64,000 nucleotides of DNA from Flectonema sp. DT1601 (taxonomy: Eukaryota; Euglenozoa; Diplonemea; Diplonemida; Diplonemidae): NCBI GenBank assembly GCA_964019425.1, contig OZ025843.1, positions 62,001-126,000 of the forward strand, written 5' to 3'. Below, piece by piece: positions 22,307 to 32,736 of the stretch (position 1 is its first letter; every line of letters starts with the position of its first letter). Made by a program: the position numbers and the translations under genes. The notes under the pieces were generated by a model that was not told where the DNA came from, ran no database searches, and saw only the letters and a list, made by a program, of their open reading frames with translations.

Positions 22307-24028
22307 TTACTTTATTGAAAGAACAAGCGGTTCAGGGAGTCCACTATCCATAAGCTCACGAAGTACATCAAACTTGTCTCCGGTGGGGATTTCAGAAGCA
22401 AGACTTTTACTTAAGATGGCTACCGCAATACGGTTGAACTCATCCCACTTTCCAACATTCTCAAGTTCGTACATCCATTCTACTGGTTCCTCGTTGTTGT
22501 TAAGCAAGAGTTCATAAAGAATGTGAACCTTATTATTATGAAATATAGTCTGAAGGTGTACACGAGCCTCTGCTGTGTGCTTTACTTGTTGATACAAACC
22601 TTCTTCTGATAACATAGCAACTCCCAACTGACAACTCGCCCGTTCCACAGCACACACCAAAAGAGAGAGATCCCCAACTACACTAAATCGCATGATGTTC
22701 GCACTTCCCAAGTCCCCACATACGAGTTTCCCAGATCCCATTCCAATATTTATTGATAGCGCACCGCCTTTCATAAACTGTTGATAGGGTTCCAGTAGAG
22801 CCCCCGCCTTGCTGGTTATCGCAGCAGCAGCCTTCACACAGGCATCAGGATGCCCTCTTTGAGATCTCGAAGCTCCGAAATTCACAAAAACGCGATCGCC
22901 GAGGAACAAGTCGAGTGTTCCTCTGTTTCGAATGATGACGTCAGAAGTTGAAGAGATCACATCCGATATGAGTGAGGAGAATGATTGAACTGAACAGTTG
23001 AGAACAGACAGAGAATTCCGAACATTAGCAATCAGTAATGAAGCATGCATACTCTCGAATGAACGACTAATATTTACAACACTCTCCCTCACAGACATCG
23101 ACGAGCCAGTTGGTGTACTTGACCCTAAACTACTGGAATGTGATGTCCGATTATCAGGAATCACAATATCATCTTCAAAGGGAAGACATGACTGAGGCAA
23201 GTACGGTTTGTAAGTTCTCAGGTTGCATAATATCTTATCAAATGCTCCCTTCAGTTGTGTCGGAATCTCCACCTCTTCAAGCAACTGTGACGCACTCTCC
23301 AAGTCAAACCTTGACAGTGACACTGCAATGTAATTAGCTGCTTCTATAGAGGCTAGTATGCGTTTCTTTTCTGCTATTGCTGACGAAGCAAAGCTGCGAG
23401 TGCATAGAAAATCACACAAGAAAATGCCCAGTAAAGCAACAAAACGACTAGCTCCGTCTATAAAGGGTTCCCTACAAGGGAGATTGTCGCACTCGTACTT
23501 GGATCTGCGGAACTCTTGAGAGTTCTCTCCCCATTCAAAATCGTATAAACCGAATCTAAAGACGTTTTCACTTTCTGTAGCGAGTATTAAAAAAATGACG
23601 AAGGCGATTACACTGTACGTCATTTTGTTAGGCGTCTGACATGCAAGCAACACGTCAATTATCAATACGAACATTGGCCATGCCTGGAAGGTTTTCATCG
23701 CAGAGCCATCGATTTCCATCAACGCAATTCCAAAACTTATCATCGCACAGAAGAATCCGATTAGTAAGTTTGTAGCTTGACCTCGATACCAAAAAAGATA
23801 CAGTAACGTTGGGATTTGGCCACAAAGATACAGCACGCATGCAAAAAAGACTAACATTTTTTTCTCATATGACACTAATGCGGTCAACAAAGTAAGAGGC
23901 AATCCTACCAGTGCTGTAATAACAAGTAACTTCTTTCGAATGACATCTAATTCTGTATCGCTCTCCTTGATGATTCTATTAATGCATGAAGAGCAACACG
24001 AAGAGAAAAACTTAGTCAGGGATGGCAT
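22307..24028 (-). CDS. Six-helix degenerate-cyclase protein, array copy 4
   Basis: 573 residues. With copy 5 it forms a subfamily starting MPSLTKFFSSCCSSCINRIIKESDT.. and using IRKK where others have TRKK. The extra N-terminal residues are Cys-rich and might be acylated (inference). The cyclase-like motif reads RVFVNFGAS instead of RVFANFGAS. Tail markers are NEEP and YELEN. The start follows CTTTTCCCCTTATCTAG by 8 nt. Confidence 0.78.
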   Translation of the reverse strand: MPSLTKFFSSCCSSCINRIIKESDTELDVIRKKLLVITALVGLPLTLLTALVSYEKKMLVFFACVLYLCGQIPTLLYLFWYRGQATNLLIGFFCAMISFGIALMEIDGSAMKTFQAWPMFVLIIDVLLACQTPNKMTYSVIAFVIFLILATESENVFRFGLYDFEWGENSQEFRRSKYECDNLPCREPFIDGASRFVALLGIFLCDFLCTRSFASSAIAEKKRILASIEAANYIAVSLSRFDLESASQLLEEVEIPTQLKGAFDKILCNLRTYKPYLPQSCLPFEDDIVIPDNRTSHSSSLGSSTPTGSSMSVRESVVNISRSFESMHASLLIANVRNSLSVLNCSVQSFSSLISDVISSTSDVIIRNRGTLDLFLGDRVFVNFGASRSQRGHPDACVKAAAAITSKAGALLEPYQQFMKGGALSINIGMGSGKLVCGDLGSANIMRFSVVGDLSLLVCAVERASCQLGVAMLSEEGLYQQVKHTAEARVHLQTIFHNNKVHILYELLLNNNEEPVEWMYELENVGKWDEFNRIAVAILSKSLASEIPTGDKFDVLRELMDSGLPEPLVLSIK

Positions 24029-24089
24029 TGTATTTACTAGATAAGGGGAAAAGAAGATAATATGTTTGGTTTAGTTTAGTTAGCAAAAT

Positions 24090-24548
24090 ACAAACTGATG
24101 ACTACGAGGGGTCTGGGTAGCCCGCATCAGTAAGGACCCAATCGCGAAGATTGTAGTTTTATAGCTTCGGCTGGAAGTCGATCGACTTCCAGCTACCACC
24201 TTGCCCAGAGGCTAACAGGTTGTAAACAACTAAAGAAAATAAAAGAGAAATCTGGGAGTGGGGGGGAAGGTGAAAAAAAACAAAAAATCTTCTTTCTTTC
24301 ATATACATCTTTCTTTATAATACGACCACATGTGCCATATGCCAACACTCCACGAAAGAAAATAGAAAACCCCGGAACAGTACCGAGGATCGTTCATCCC
24401 CAGTTGTCCAAAGCATTACAATTGTACTGCGGGCTTACCGAAAAGCTTTAGAAATGTACCACAAAAGATTTGGGCAGCTCAGCAAGAAATGAAAACCAAA
24501 AGGATCAGGTAAGATGACAGTCAGTTTAAGGTCATAACTGCGCCGGAC
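24090..24548. repeat. Dispersed hairpin repeat, copy B
   Basis: A good copy of the ~480-bp repeat, just upstream of copy 4. Two stems are visible: CAATC/GATTG around GCGAA, and a perfect palindrome at about 24169-24193 (GGCTGGAAGTCG and its complement). The copy ends near TGCGCCGGACCTTCAAATATG. Confidence 0.7.
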
Positions 24549-24560
24549 CTTCAAATATGT

Positions 24561-24584
24561 AGATAGATAGATAGATAGATAGAT
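24561..24584. repeat. (GATA)n microsatellite
   Basis: About six tandem GATA units directly follow the hairpin repeat. Confidence 0.9.
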
Positions 24585-24654
24585 AAGGAAGTCCAATACA
24601 TTGCGTACTGTGCATCGCTGATACAGCAAACTAGGGAGCATCGGGTTAACTCCC

Positions 24655-24865
24655 TAGAGCTACGAGGCAACAGCAACGTAATTAGACCCAATCTTATCAG
24701 GATTGTTTTATTATAGCTTCGGCTGACGGGGCATAAAGAACACAGTATGCCTATTGTCAGCTTTCCACCTTGTCCGATTGTTGTCAGGAAGTGATATGAG
24801 GATAACTAAAGAGAAAAGAAAACAAATAAATGAATAAATAAAATTAAAAAAAAAAAAAAAAAAAT
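24655..24865. repeat. Diverged partial hairpin repeat and poly(A)
   Basis: GACCCAATC..GATTG, TATAGCTTCGGCTG and CAGCTTTCCACCTTG match copy B in order, but the arms of the main stem are unrelated in sequence and still pair (ACAGTATGCC region excepted). An A run of about 20 closes it. Confidence 0.5.
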
Positions 24866-24923
24866 ATATAAAAACAAAGACTCTGGGGGCGGGGCGTTTA
24901 GATTCTGTAAGGGATAGACTGTA

Positions 24924-25130
24924 TGTACAAAATTATTATTATAATGAAGCAAAGATTTTACTTATTTATCGAAGTCAGAGAAATTTCTTTTTGCTGTCAA
25001 CGATTCTTGTCTGCACCGTTCTTGTATCTCATTTAGGTGTGCTCTGTTGTGGAAGTGGTTGAGCGTCAAGATCAGCGACTTAAATCTGATTGTTAACAAC
25101 AGGTGGAAAACTATTCATATTAACCAGAAT
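24924..25130. repeat. Array-associated spacer module, copy 2
   Basis: Second copy of the block first seen at 20345. Together with the following ~2.5 kb it forms a duplication unit repeated at 28100-30700. Confidence 0.7.
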
Positions 25131-25580
25131 AGTAGTTAGATTCCTGTTCCAAATGTTATCCTATTTTGACTTCTCAAAGACACCACCACGTATGGCGCTT
25201 CTCTTAAAACATAAAGGGACTCATAACGTCATTCTAGGTCATTTTCTGGTCTGGTTAATAATACAAATAAAATAAGAAGGTTCAGCAAAAGATCTAACGA
25301 CAAGTGCGTGCATTAAGTCTGAAGTTATCAAAACTGAAGAAGACAGTTCAGAACCTTCTAAGAGAAGGAATTCCAATATCCGTGTTGCGACATTATTATT
25401 ATCACCTGAAAAATACATCAAAAGTGTTTAATCAAAAATCAAAAAACAATCTCTTCCAGGAAAGACATCGTGTAAATGAATGAGTTGAAATTAATAAAAC
25501 CTTCGTTGTTGTTTTTTTCACTTTAGTACCCTCTACCATAATTACGTACTGTTGTTACAATTTGCATAATATTGGGACCC

Positions 25581-25614
25581 GGAGGGTGGTTTTTGTTAAG
25601 ACCACAACCCCTCC
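25581..25614 (-). other. Conserved 3'-flank hairpin, copy 5
   Basis: Same inverted repeat, 222 nt beyond the stop of copy 5. Confidence 0.55.
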
Positions 25615-25835
25615 ATTAATTCATTTCATACTACTTAAAAGATGGTCGTTTGTTTTGAACAGTATTCTTTTTGTATTCAAAAGCAGTTTGACAGAATGAA
25701 AAAACAAAACAAAAAGGCATGAAGAGAGAGGGATATTGAGAACTGTTTTGTCACCGTGGAAACAGCGACAACATCACTACAGTACTCGCTGATACTTCGA
25801 ATCTTACACTTACAACGTGACATACATGATTTGAT

Positions 25836-27557
25836 TTACTTTATTGAAAGAACAAGCGGTTCAGGGAGTCCACTATCCATAAGCTCACGAAGTACATCAA
25901 ACTTGTCTCCCACGGGGATTTCAGAAGCAAGACTTTTACTTAAGATGGCTACCGCAATACGGTTGAACTCATCCCACTTTCCAACATTCTCAAGTTCGTA
26001 CATCCATTCTACTGGTTCCTCGTTGTTGTTAAGCAAAAGTTCATAAAGAATGTGAACCTTATTATTATGAAATATAGTCTGAAGGTGTACACGAGCCTCT
26101 GCTGTGTGCTTTACTTGTTGATACAAACCTTCTTCTGATAACATAGCAACTCCCAACTGACAACTCGCCCGTTCCACAGCACACACCAAAAGAGAGAGAT
26201 CCCCAACTACACTAAATCGCATGATGTTTGCACTTCCCAAGTCCCCACATACGAGTTTCCCAGATCCCATTCCAATATTTATTGATAGCGCACCGCCTTT
26301 CGTAAACTGTTGATAGCTTTCCAGCAGATCCCCCGCCTTGCTGGTTATCGCAGCAGCAGCCTTCACACAGGCACCAGGATGCCCTCTTTGAGATCTCGAA
26401 GCTCCGAAATTCACAAAAACGCGATCGCCGAGGAACAAGTCGAGTGTTCCTCTGTTTCGAATGATGACGTCAGAAGTTGAAGAGATCACATCCGATATGA
26501 GTGAGGAGAATGATTGAACTGAACAGTTGAGAACAGACAGAGAATTCCGAACATTAGCAATCAGTAATGAAGCATTCGTTCTCTCGAATGAACGACCAAT
26601 ATTTACAACACTCTCCCTCACAGACATCGACGAGCCCGTTGGTGTACTTGACCCTAAACTACTGGAATGTGATGACCGATTATCAGAAATCACAATACCA
26701 TCTTCAAAGGGAAGACATGACTGAGGCAAGTACGGTTTGTAAGTTCTCAGGTTGCATAATATCTTATCAAATGCTCCCTTCAGTTGTGTCGGAATCTCCA
26801 CCTCTTCAAGCAACTGTGACGCACTCTCCAAGTCAAACCTTGACAGTGACACTGCAATGTAATTAGCTGCTTCTATAGAGGCTAGTATGCGATTCTTTTC
26901 TGCTATTGCTGACGAGGCAAAGCTGCGAGTGCACAGAAAATCACACAAGAAAATGCCCAGTAAACCAACAAAACGAGTAGCTCCGTCCATAAAGGGTTCC
27001 CTACAAGGGAGATTGTCGCACTCGTACTTGGATCTGCGGAACTTTTGAGAGTTCTCTCCCCATTCAAAATTGTATAAACCGTATCTAAAGACGTTTTCAC
27101 TTTCTGTAGCGAGTATTAAAAAAATGACGAAGGCGATTACACTGTATGTCATTCCGACAGGCGTCTGACACGCAAGCAATACGTCAATTATCAATACGAA
27201 CATTGGCCATGTCTGGAACGTTTTCATCGCAGAGCCATCGATTTCCATCAACGCAATTCCAAAACTTATCATCGCACAGAAGAATCCGATTACTAAGTTT
27301 GTAGCTTGACCTCGATACCATACGAGATATAGTAACGTTGGGATTTGGCCACAAAGATACAGCACGCATGAAAAAAAGATAAGCATTTTTTTCTCATATG
27401 ACACTAATGCGGTCAACAAAGTAAGAGGCAATCCTACCAGTGCTGTAATAACAAGTGACTTCTTTCGAATGACATCTAATTCTGTATCGCTCTCCTTGAT
27501 GATTCTATTAATGCATGAAGAGCAACACGAAGAGAAAAACTTAGTCAGGGATGGCAT
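25836..27557 (-). CDS. Six-helix degenerate-cyclase protein, array copy 5
   Basis: 573 residues, closest to copy 4 over the membrane half. The downstream sequence (24924-25835) instead pairs with the sequence downstream of copy 6, so the two halves of this unit have different nearest relatives. The start is the ATG at 27557 (MPSLTKFF). A longer frame upstream would begin with 19 residues lying before the TTATCTAG acceptor, so I reject it. Tail markers are NEEP and YELEN. Confidence 0.78.
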   Translation of the reverse strand: MPSLTKFFSSCCSSCINRIIKESDTELDVIRKKSLVITALVGLPLTLLTALVSYEKKMLIFFSCVLYLCGQIPTLLYLVWYRGQATNLVIGFFCAMISFGIALMEIDGSAMKTFQTWPMFVLIIDVLLACQTPVGMTYSVIAFVIFLILATESENVFRYGLYNFEWGENSQKFRRSKYECDNLPCREPFMDGATRFVGLLGIFLCDFLCTRSFASSAIAEKNRILASIEAANYIAVSLSRFDLESASQLLEEVEIPTQLKGAFDKILCNLRTYKPYLPQSCLPFEDGIVISDNRSSHSSSLGSSTPTGSSMSVRESVVNIGRSFERTNASLLIANVRNSLSVLNCSVQSFSSLISDVISSTSDVIIRNRGTLDLFLGDRVFVNFGASRSQRGHPGACVKAAAAITSKAGDLLESYQQFTKGGALSINIGMGSGKLVCGDLGSANIMRFSVVGDLSLLVCAVERASCQLGVAMLSEEGLYQQVKHTAEARVHLQTIFHNNKVHILYELLLNNNEEPVEWMYELENVGKWDEFNRIAVAILSKSLASEIPVGDKFDVLRELMDSGLPEPLVLSIK

Positions 27558-27622
27558 TGTATTTACTAGATAAGGGGAAAGAAGATAATATGTTTGGTTT
27601 AGTTTAGTTAGCAAAATACAAA

Positions 27623-28100
27623 CTGATGACTACGAGGGGTCTGGGTAGCCCGCATCAGTAAGGACCCAATCGCGAAGATTGTAGTTTCATAGTATTGGCT
27701 GGAAGTGATCGACTTCCAGCCTCCACCTTGCCCAGAGGCTAACAGGTTGTAAACAACTAAAGAAAATAAAAGAGAAATCTGGGAGTGGGGGGGAAGGTGA
27801 AAAAAAACAAAAAATCTTCTTTCTTTCATATACATCTTTCTTTATAATACGACCACATGTGCCATATGCCAACACTCCACGAAAGAAAATAGAAACCCCC
27901 GGAACAGTACCGAGGATCGTTCATCCCCAGTTGCCCAAAGCATTACAATTGTACTGCGGGCTTACCGAAAAGCTTTAGAAATGTACCACAAAAGATTTGG
28001 GCAGCACATAGCCATATCACTCAGCAAGAAATGAAAACCAAAAGGATCAGGTAGGATGACAGTCAGTTTAAGGTCATAACTGCGCCGGACCTTCAAATAT
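27623..28100. repeat. Dispersed hairpin repeat, copy C
   Basis: Nearly identical to copy B and in the same place, upstream of a MPSL-type array gene. It was evidently duplicated with the gene. Confidence 0.75.
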
Positions 28101-28310
28101 GTACAAAATTATTATTATTATGAAGCAAAGATTTTACTTATTTATCGAAGTCAGAGAAGTTTCTTTTTGCTGTCAACGATTCTTGTCTGCACTGTTCTTG
28201 TATCTCATTTAGGTGTGCTCTGTTGTGGAAGTGGTTGAGCGTCAAGATCAGCGACTTAAATCTGATTGTTAACAACAGGTGGAAAACTATTCATATTAAC
28301 CAGAATAGTA
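28100..28310. repeat. Array-associated spacer module, copy 3
   Basis: Third copy of the 20345 block, joined directly to the end of hairpin repeat copy C. Confidence 0.7.
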
Positions 28311-28756
28311 GTTAGATTCCTGTTCCAAATGTTATAATATTTTGACTTCTCAAAGACACCACCACGTATGGCACTTCTCTTAAAACATAAAGGGACTCAT
28401 AACGTCATTCTAGGTCATTTTCTGGTCTGGTTAATAATACAAATAAAATAAGAAGGTTCAGCAAAAGATCTAACGACAAGTGCGTGCATTAAGTCTGAAG
28501 TTATCAAAACTGAAGAAGACAGTTCAGAACCTTCTAAGAGAAGGAATTCCAATATCCGTGTTGCGACATTATTATTATCACCTGAAAAATACATCAAAAG
28601 TGTTTAATCAAAAATCAAAAAACAATCTCTTCCAGGAAAGACATCGTGTAAATGAATGAGTTGAAATTAATAAAACCTTCGTTGTTGTTTTTCTCACTTT
28701 AGTATCCTCTACCATAATTACGCACTGTTGTTATAATTTGCTCAATATTGGGACCC

Positions 28757-28790
28757 GGAGGGTGGTTTTTGTTAAGACCACAACCCCTCC
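28757..28790 (-). other. Conserved 3'-flank hairpin, copy 6
   Basis: Same inverted repeat, 219 nt beyond the stop of copy 6. Confidence 0.55.
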
Positions 28791-29008
28791 ATTAATTCAT
28801 TTCATACTTAAAAGATGGTCGTTTGTTTTGAACAGTATTCTTTTTGTATTCAAAAGCAGTTTGACAGAATGAAAAAACAAAACAAAAAGGCATGAAGAGA
28901 GAAGGATATTGAGAACTGTTTTGTCACCGTGGAAACAGCGACAACATCACTACAGTACTCGCTGATACTTCGAATCTTACACTTACAACGTGACATACAT
29001 GATTTGAT

Positions 29009-30715
29009 TTACTTTATTGAAAGAACAAGCGGTTCAGGGAGTCCACTATCCATAAGCTCACGAAGTACATCAAACTTGTCTCCCATGGGGATTTCAGAAG
29101 CAAGACTTTTACTTAAGATGGCTACCGCAATACGGTTGAACTCATCCCACTTTCCAACATTCTCAAGTGCGTACATCCATTCTACTGGTTCCTCGTTGTT
29201 GTTAAGCAAGAGTTCATAAAGAATGTGAACCTTATTATTATGAAATATAGTCTGAAGGTGTACACGAGCCTCTGCTGTGTGCTTTACTTGTTGATACAAA
29301 CCTTCTTCTGATAACATAGCAACTCCCAACTGACAACTCGCCCGTTCCACAGCACACACCAAAAGAGAGAGATCCCCAACTACACTAAATCGCATGATGT
29401 TCACACTTCCCAAGTCCCCACACACGAGTTCCCCAGATCCCATTCCAATATTTACTGATAGCGCACCGCCTTTCATAAACTGTTGATAGCGTTCCAGCAG
29501 ATCCCCCGCCTTGCTGGTTATCGCAGCAGCAGCCTTCACACAGGCACCAGGATGCCCTCTTTGAGATCTCGAAGCTCCGAAATTCGCAAAAACGCGATCG
29601 CCGAGGAACAAGTCGAGTGTTCCTCTGTTTCGAATGATGACGTCAGAAGTTGAAGAGATCACATCCGATATGAGTGAGGAGAATGATTGAACTGAACAGT
29701 TGAGAACAGACAGAGAATTCCGAACATTAGCAACCAGTAATGAAGCATGCATACTCTCGAATGAACGACTAATATTTACAACACTCCTCGCAGATACCGA
29801 TGAGGCTGTTAGTGAAGCTGATCCTAAACTACTGGAATGTGATGACCGACTATCAGGAATCACACTACCATCTTCAAAGGGAAAACATGACTGAGGCAAG
29901 TACGGTTTGTAAGTTCTCAGGTTGCATAATATCTTATCAAATGCTCCCTTCAGTTGTGTCGGAATCTCCACCTCTTCAAGCAACTGTGACGCACTCTCCA
30001 AGTCAAACCTTGACAGTGACACTGCAATGTAATTAGCTGCTTCTATAGAGGCTAGTATGCGTTTCTTTTCTGCTATTGCTGACGAAGCAAAGCCGCGAGT
30101 GCACAGAAAATCACACATGAAAATGCTCAGTAAAGCAACAAAAGCACTCGCTCCGTCCATAAAGGGTTCCCTACAAGGGAGATTGTCGCACTCGTACTTG
30201 GATCTGCGGAACTCTTGAGAGTTCTCTCCCCAGTCAAAATCGTATAAACCATACCTGAAGATGTTTTCACCTTTTACAACGAGTGTTAAAAAAATGACGA
30301 AGGCGATTACACTGTATGTCATTCCGACAGGCGTCTGACACGCAAGCAATACGTCAATTATCAATACGAACATTGGCCATGCCTGGAACGTTTTCATCGC
30401 AGAGCCATCGATTTCCATCAACGCAATTCCAAAACTTATCATCGCACAGAAGAATCCGATTACTAAGTTTGTAGCTTGACCTCGATACCATACGAGATAC
30501 AGTAACGTTGGGATTTGGCCACAAAGAAACAGCACGCATGCTGCGAAGAGCAGCATTTTCTTCTCATATGCTATTAACGCGGTCACAGTAGTAATAGGTA
30601 TACCTATCACTGATGTAAGGATAAGTGACTTCTTTCGAGTGATATCTATCTCCGTATCGCTCTCCTTGATAGATCTATTATAACACGAAGAGAACAACCA
30701 AGTAAGGGATTGCAT
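29009..30715 (-). CDS. Six-helix degenerate-cyclase protein, array copy 6
   Basis: 568 residues, MQSLTWLFSSCYNRSIKE. The linker is the SVSARSVV cassette. It combines the tail marker NEEP with YALEN, the only copy to do so, which points to recombination between tail types. The start follows TTAG by 4 nt; the pyrimidine tract (CTTTTCATCCCTTATC) is weaker than in other copies. Confidence 0.78.
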   Translation of the reverse strand: MQSLTWLFSSCYNRSIKESDTEIDITRKKSLILTSVIGIPITTVTALIAYEKKMLLFAACVLFLCGQIPTLLYLVWYRGQATNLVIGFFCAMISFGIALMEIDGSAMKTFQAWPMFVLIIDVLLACQTPVGMTYSVIAFVIFLTLVVKGENIFRYGLYDFDWGENSQEFRRSKYECDNLPCREPFMDGASAFVALLSIFMCDFLCTRGFASSAIAEKKRILASIEAANYIAVSLSRFDLESASQLLEEVEIPTQLKGAFDKILCNLRTYKPYLPQSCFPFEDGSVIPDSRSSHSSSLGSASLTASSVSARSVVNISRSFESMHASLLVANVRNSLSVLNCSVQSFSSLISDVISSTSDVIIRNRGTLDLFLGDRVFANFGASRSQRGHPGACVKAAAAITSKAGDLLERYQQFMKGGALSVNIGMGSGELVCGDLGSVNIMRFSVVGDLSLLVCAVERASCQLGVAMLSEEGLYQQVKHTAEARVHLQTIFHNNKVHILYELLLNNNEEPVEWMYALENVGKWDEFNRIAVAILSKSLASEIPMGDKFDVLRELMDSGLPEPLVLSIK

Positions 30716-31029
30716 TGTACTAACTTGATAAGGGATGAAAAGAAGATAATTTTCTACTATTATTTATAGTTCAACAGAGGGGTTTTTTTGCCTCTTTTTT
30801 CTAGGGTTAAAATTAATTTGTAAAAATATCATAATTATTCATTTAATGCCGTAAACATATTATTACTGTGCATATTTCATCACTCGCGGAGGAGGTTAAA
30901 GTAGTGGATAGCATGAAGAGAGAGGGATATTGAGAACTGTTTTGTCACCGTGGAAACAGCGACAACATCACTACAGTACTCGCTGATACTTCGAATCTTA
31001 CACTTACAACATGACATACATGATTTGAT
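30716..31029. other. Short spacer between copies 6 and 7
   Basis: The stretch 30815-30890 (TTTGTAAAAATATCATAATTATTC..CATCACTCGCGGAG) recurs at 32748-32822 just upstream of copy 7. The rest is truncated array 3' flank; the hairpin is missing. Confidence 0.6.
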
Positions 31030-32736
31030 TTACTTTATTGAAAGAACAAGCGGTTCAGGGAGTCCACTATGCATAAGCTCACGAAGTACATCAAACTTGT
31101 CTCCGGTGGGGATTTCAGAAGCAAGACTTTTACTTAACATTGCTACCGCAATACGGTTGAACTCATCCCACTTTCCAACATTCTCAAGTTCGTACATCCA
31201 TTCTACTGGCTGCTCTTTGTTGTTAAGCAAGAGTTCATAAAGAATGTGAACCTTATTATTATGAAATATAGTCTGAAGGTGTACACGAGCCTCTGCTGTG
31301 TGCTTTACTTGTTGATACAAACCTTCTTCTGATAACATAGCAACTCCTAACTGACAACTCGCCCGTTCCACAGCACACACCAAAAGAGAGAGATCCCCAA
31401 CTACACTAAATCGCATGATGTTCGCACTTCCCAAGTCCCCACATACGAGTTTCCCAGATCCCATTCCAATATTTATTGATAGCACACTGCCTTTCGTAAA
31501 CTGTTGATAGGGTTCCAGCAGATCCCTTGCCTTGCTGGTTATCGCAGCAGCAGCCTTCACACAGGCACCAGGATGCCCTCTTTGAGTTCTCGAAGCTCCG
31601 AAATTCGCAAAAACGCGATCGCCAAGGAACAAGTCGAGTGTTCCTCTGTTTCGAATGATGACGTCAGAAGTTGAAGAGATCACATCCGATATGAGTGAGG
31701 AGAATGATTGAACTGAACAGTTGAGAACAGACAGAGAATTCCGAACATTAGCAATCAGTAATGAAGCATTCATACTCTCGAATGAACGACTAATATTTAC
31801 AACACTCTCCCTCACAGATACCGATGAGGCTGTTACTGTAGTTGATCTTAAACTGGAATGTGATGACCGACTATCAGGAATCACAATACAATCCTCAAGG
31901 GGAAGACACGACTGAGGCAAGTACGGTTTGTAAGTTCTCAGGTTGCATAATATCTTATCAAATGCTCCCTTCAGTTGTGTCGGAATCTCCACCTCTTCAA
32001 GCAACCGTGACGCACTCTCCAAGTCAAACCTTGACAGTGACACTGCAATGTAATTAGCTGCTTCTATAGAGGCTAGTATGCGTTTCTTTTCTGCTATTGC
32101 TGACGAGGCAAAGCCGCGAGTACATAGAAAGTCAACCATGAAAATGCCAACTAAACCAGAAAAACGAATTATTCCGTCTATAATGGGTTCCCTACAAGGG
32201 AGTTTGTCACACTCGAACTTGGATCTGCGGAACTCTTGAGAGTAGTCTCCCCATTCAAAATCGAATAAACCGTATCTGAAGACGTTTTCAATTTGCGTAG
32301 CTAGTGCTAAAGAAATGACTAAGGCGATTACACTGTGTGTCATTCCATCAGGAGTCTGACACGCAAGCAATATGTCAATAATAAACACGAACATTGGCCA
32401 TGCCTGGAAGGTTCTCATCATAGAGCCTTCAACTTCCATCAACGCAATTCCAATGCATAACATTGAACAGAAGAATCCGATTAGTAAGTCTGTAGCTTGA
32501 CCTCGATACCATACGAGATATAGTAACGTTGGGATTTCGGCAAAAAGATACAGCACGCATGCTGCGAAGAGCAGCATTTTCTTCTCATATGCTATTAATG
32601 CGGTCAATATACTAAGAGGCAATCCCATCAACGACGTAAGGATAAGTGACTTCTTTCGAGTGATATCTATCTCCGTATCGCTCTCCTTGATAGATCTATT
32701 ATAACACGAAGAAAACAACCAAGTAAGGGATTGCAT
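31030..32736 (-). CDS. Six-helix degenerate-cyclase protein, array copy 7
   Basis: 568 residues. Its linker is shortened (SSHSSLRSTTVTASSVSV), a form shared only with copy 8. The cyclase-like fold has the KGSVLSINIGM variant. Tail markers are KEQP and YELEN. The upstream region is atypical: the usual C-rich acceptor is replaced by ATTTTTACAAAATTTAG, so expression may differ. The ATG at 32736 is preferred to an in-frame start 12 codons upstream that lies before this AG. Confidence 0.76.
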   Translation of the reverse strand: MQSLTWLFSSCYNRSIKESDTEIDITRKKSLILTSLMGLPLSILTALIAYEKKMLLFAACVLYLFAEIPTLLYLVWYRGQATDLLIGFFCSMLCIGIALMEVEGSMMRTFQAWPMFVFIIDILLACQTPDGMTHSVIALVISLALATQIENVFRYGLFDFEWGDYSQEFRRSKFECDKLPCREPIIDGIIRFSGLVGIFMVDFLCTRGFASSAIAEKKRILASIEAANYIAVSLSRFDLESASRLLEEVEIPTQLKGAFDKILCNLRTYKPYLPQSCLPLEDCIVIPDSRSSHSSLRSTTVTASSVSVRESVVNISRSFESMNASLLIANVRNSLSVLNCSVQSFSSLISDVISSTSDVIIRNRGTLDLFLGDRVFANFGASRTQRGHPGACVKAAAAITSKARDLLEPYQQFTKGSVLSINIGMGSGKLVCGDLGSANIMRFSVVGDLSLLVCAVERASCQLGVAMLSEEGLYQQVKHTAEARVHLQTIFHNNKVHILYELLLNNKEQPVEWMYELENVGKWDEFNRIAVAMLSKSLASEIPTGDKFDVLRELMHSGLPEPLVLSIK

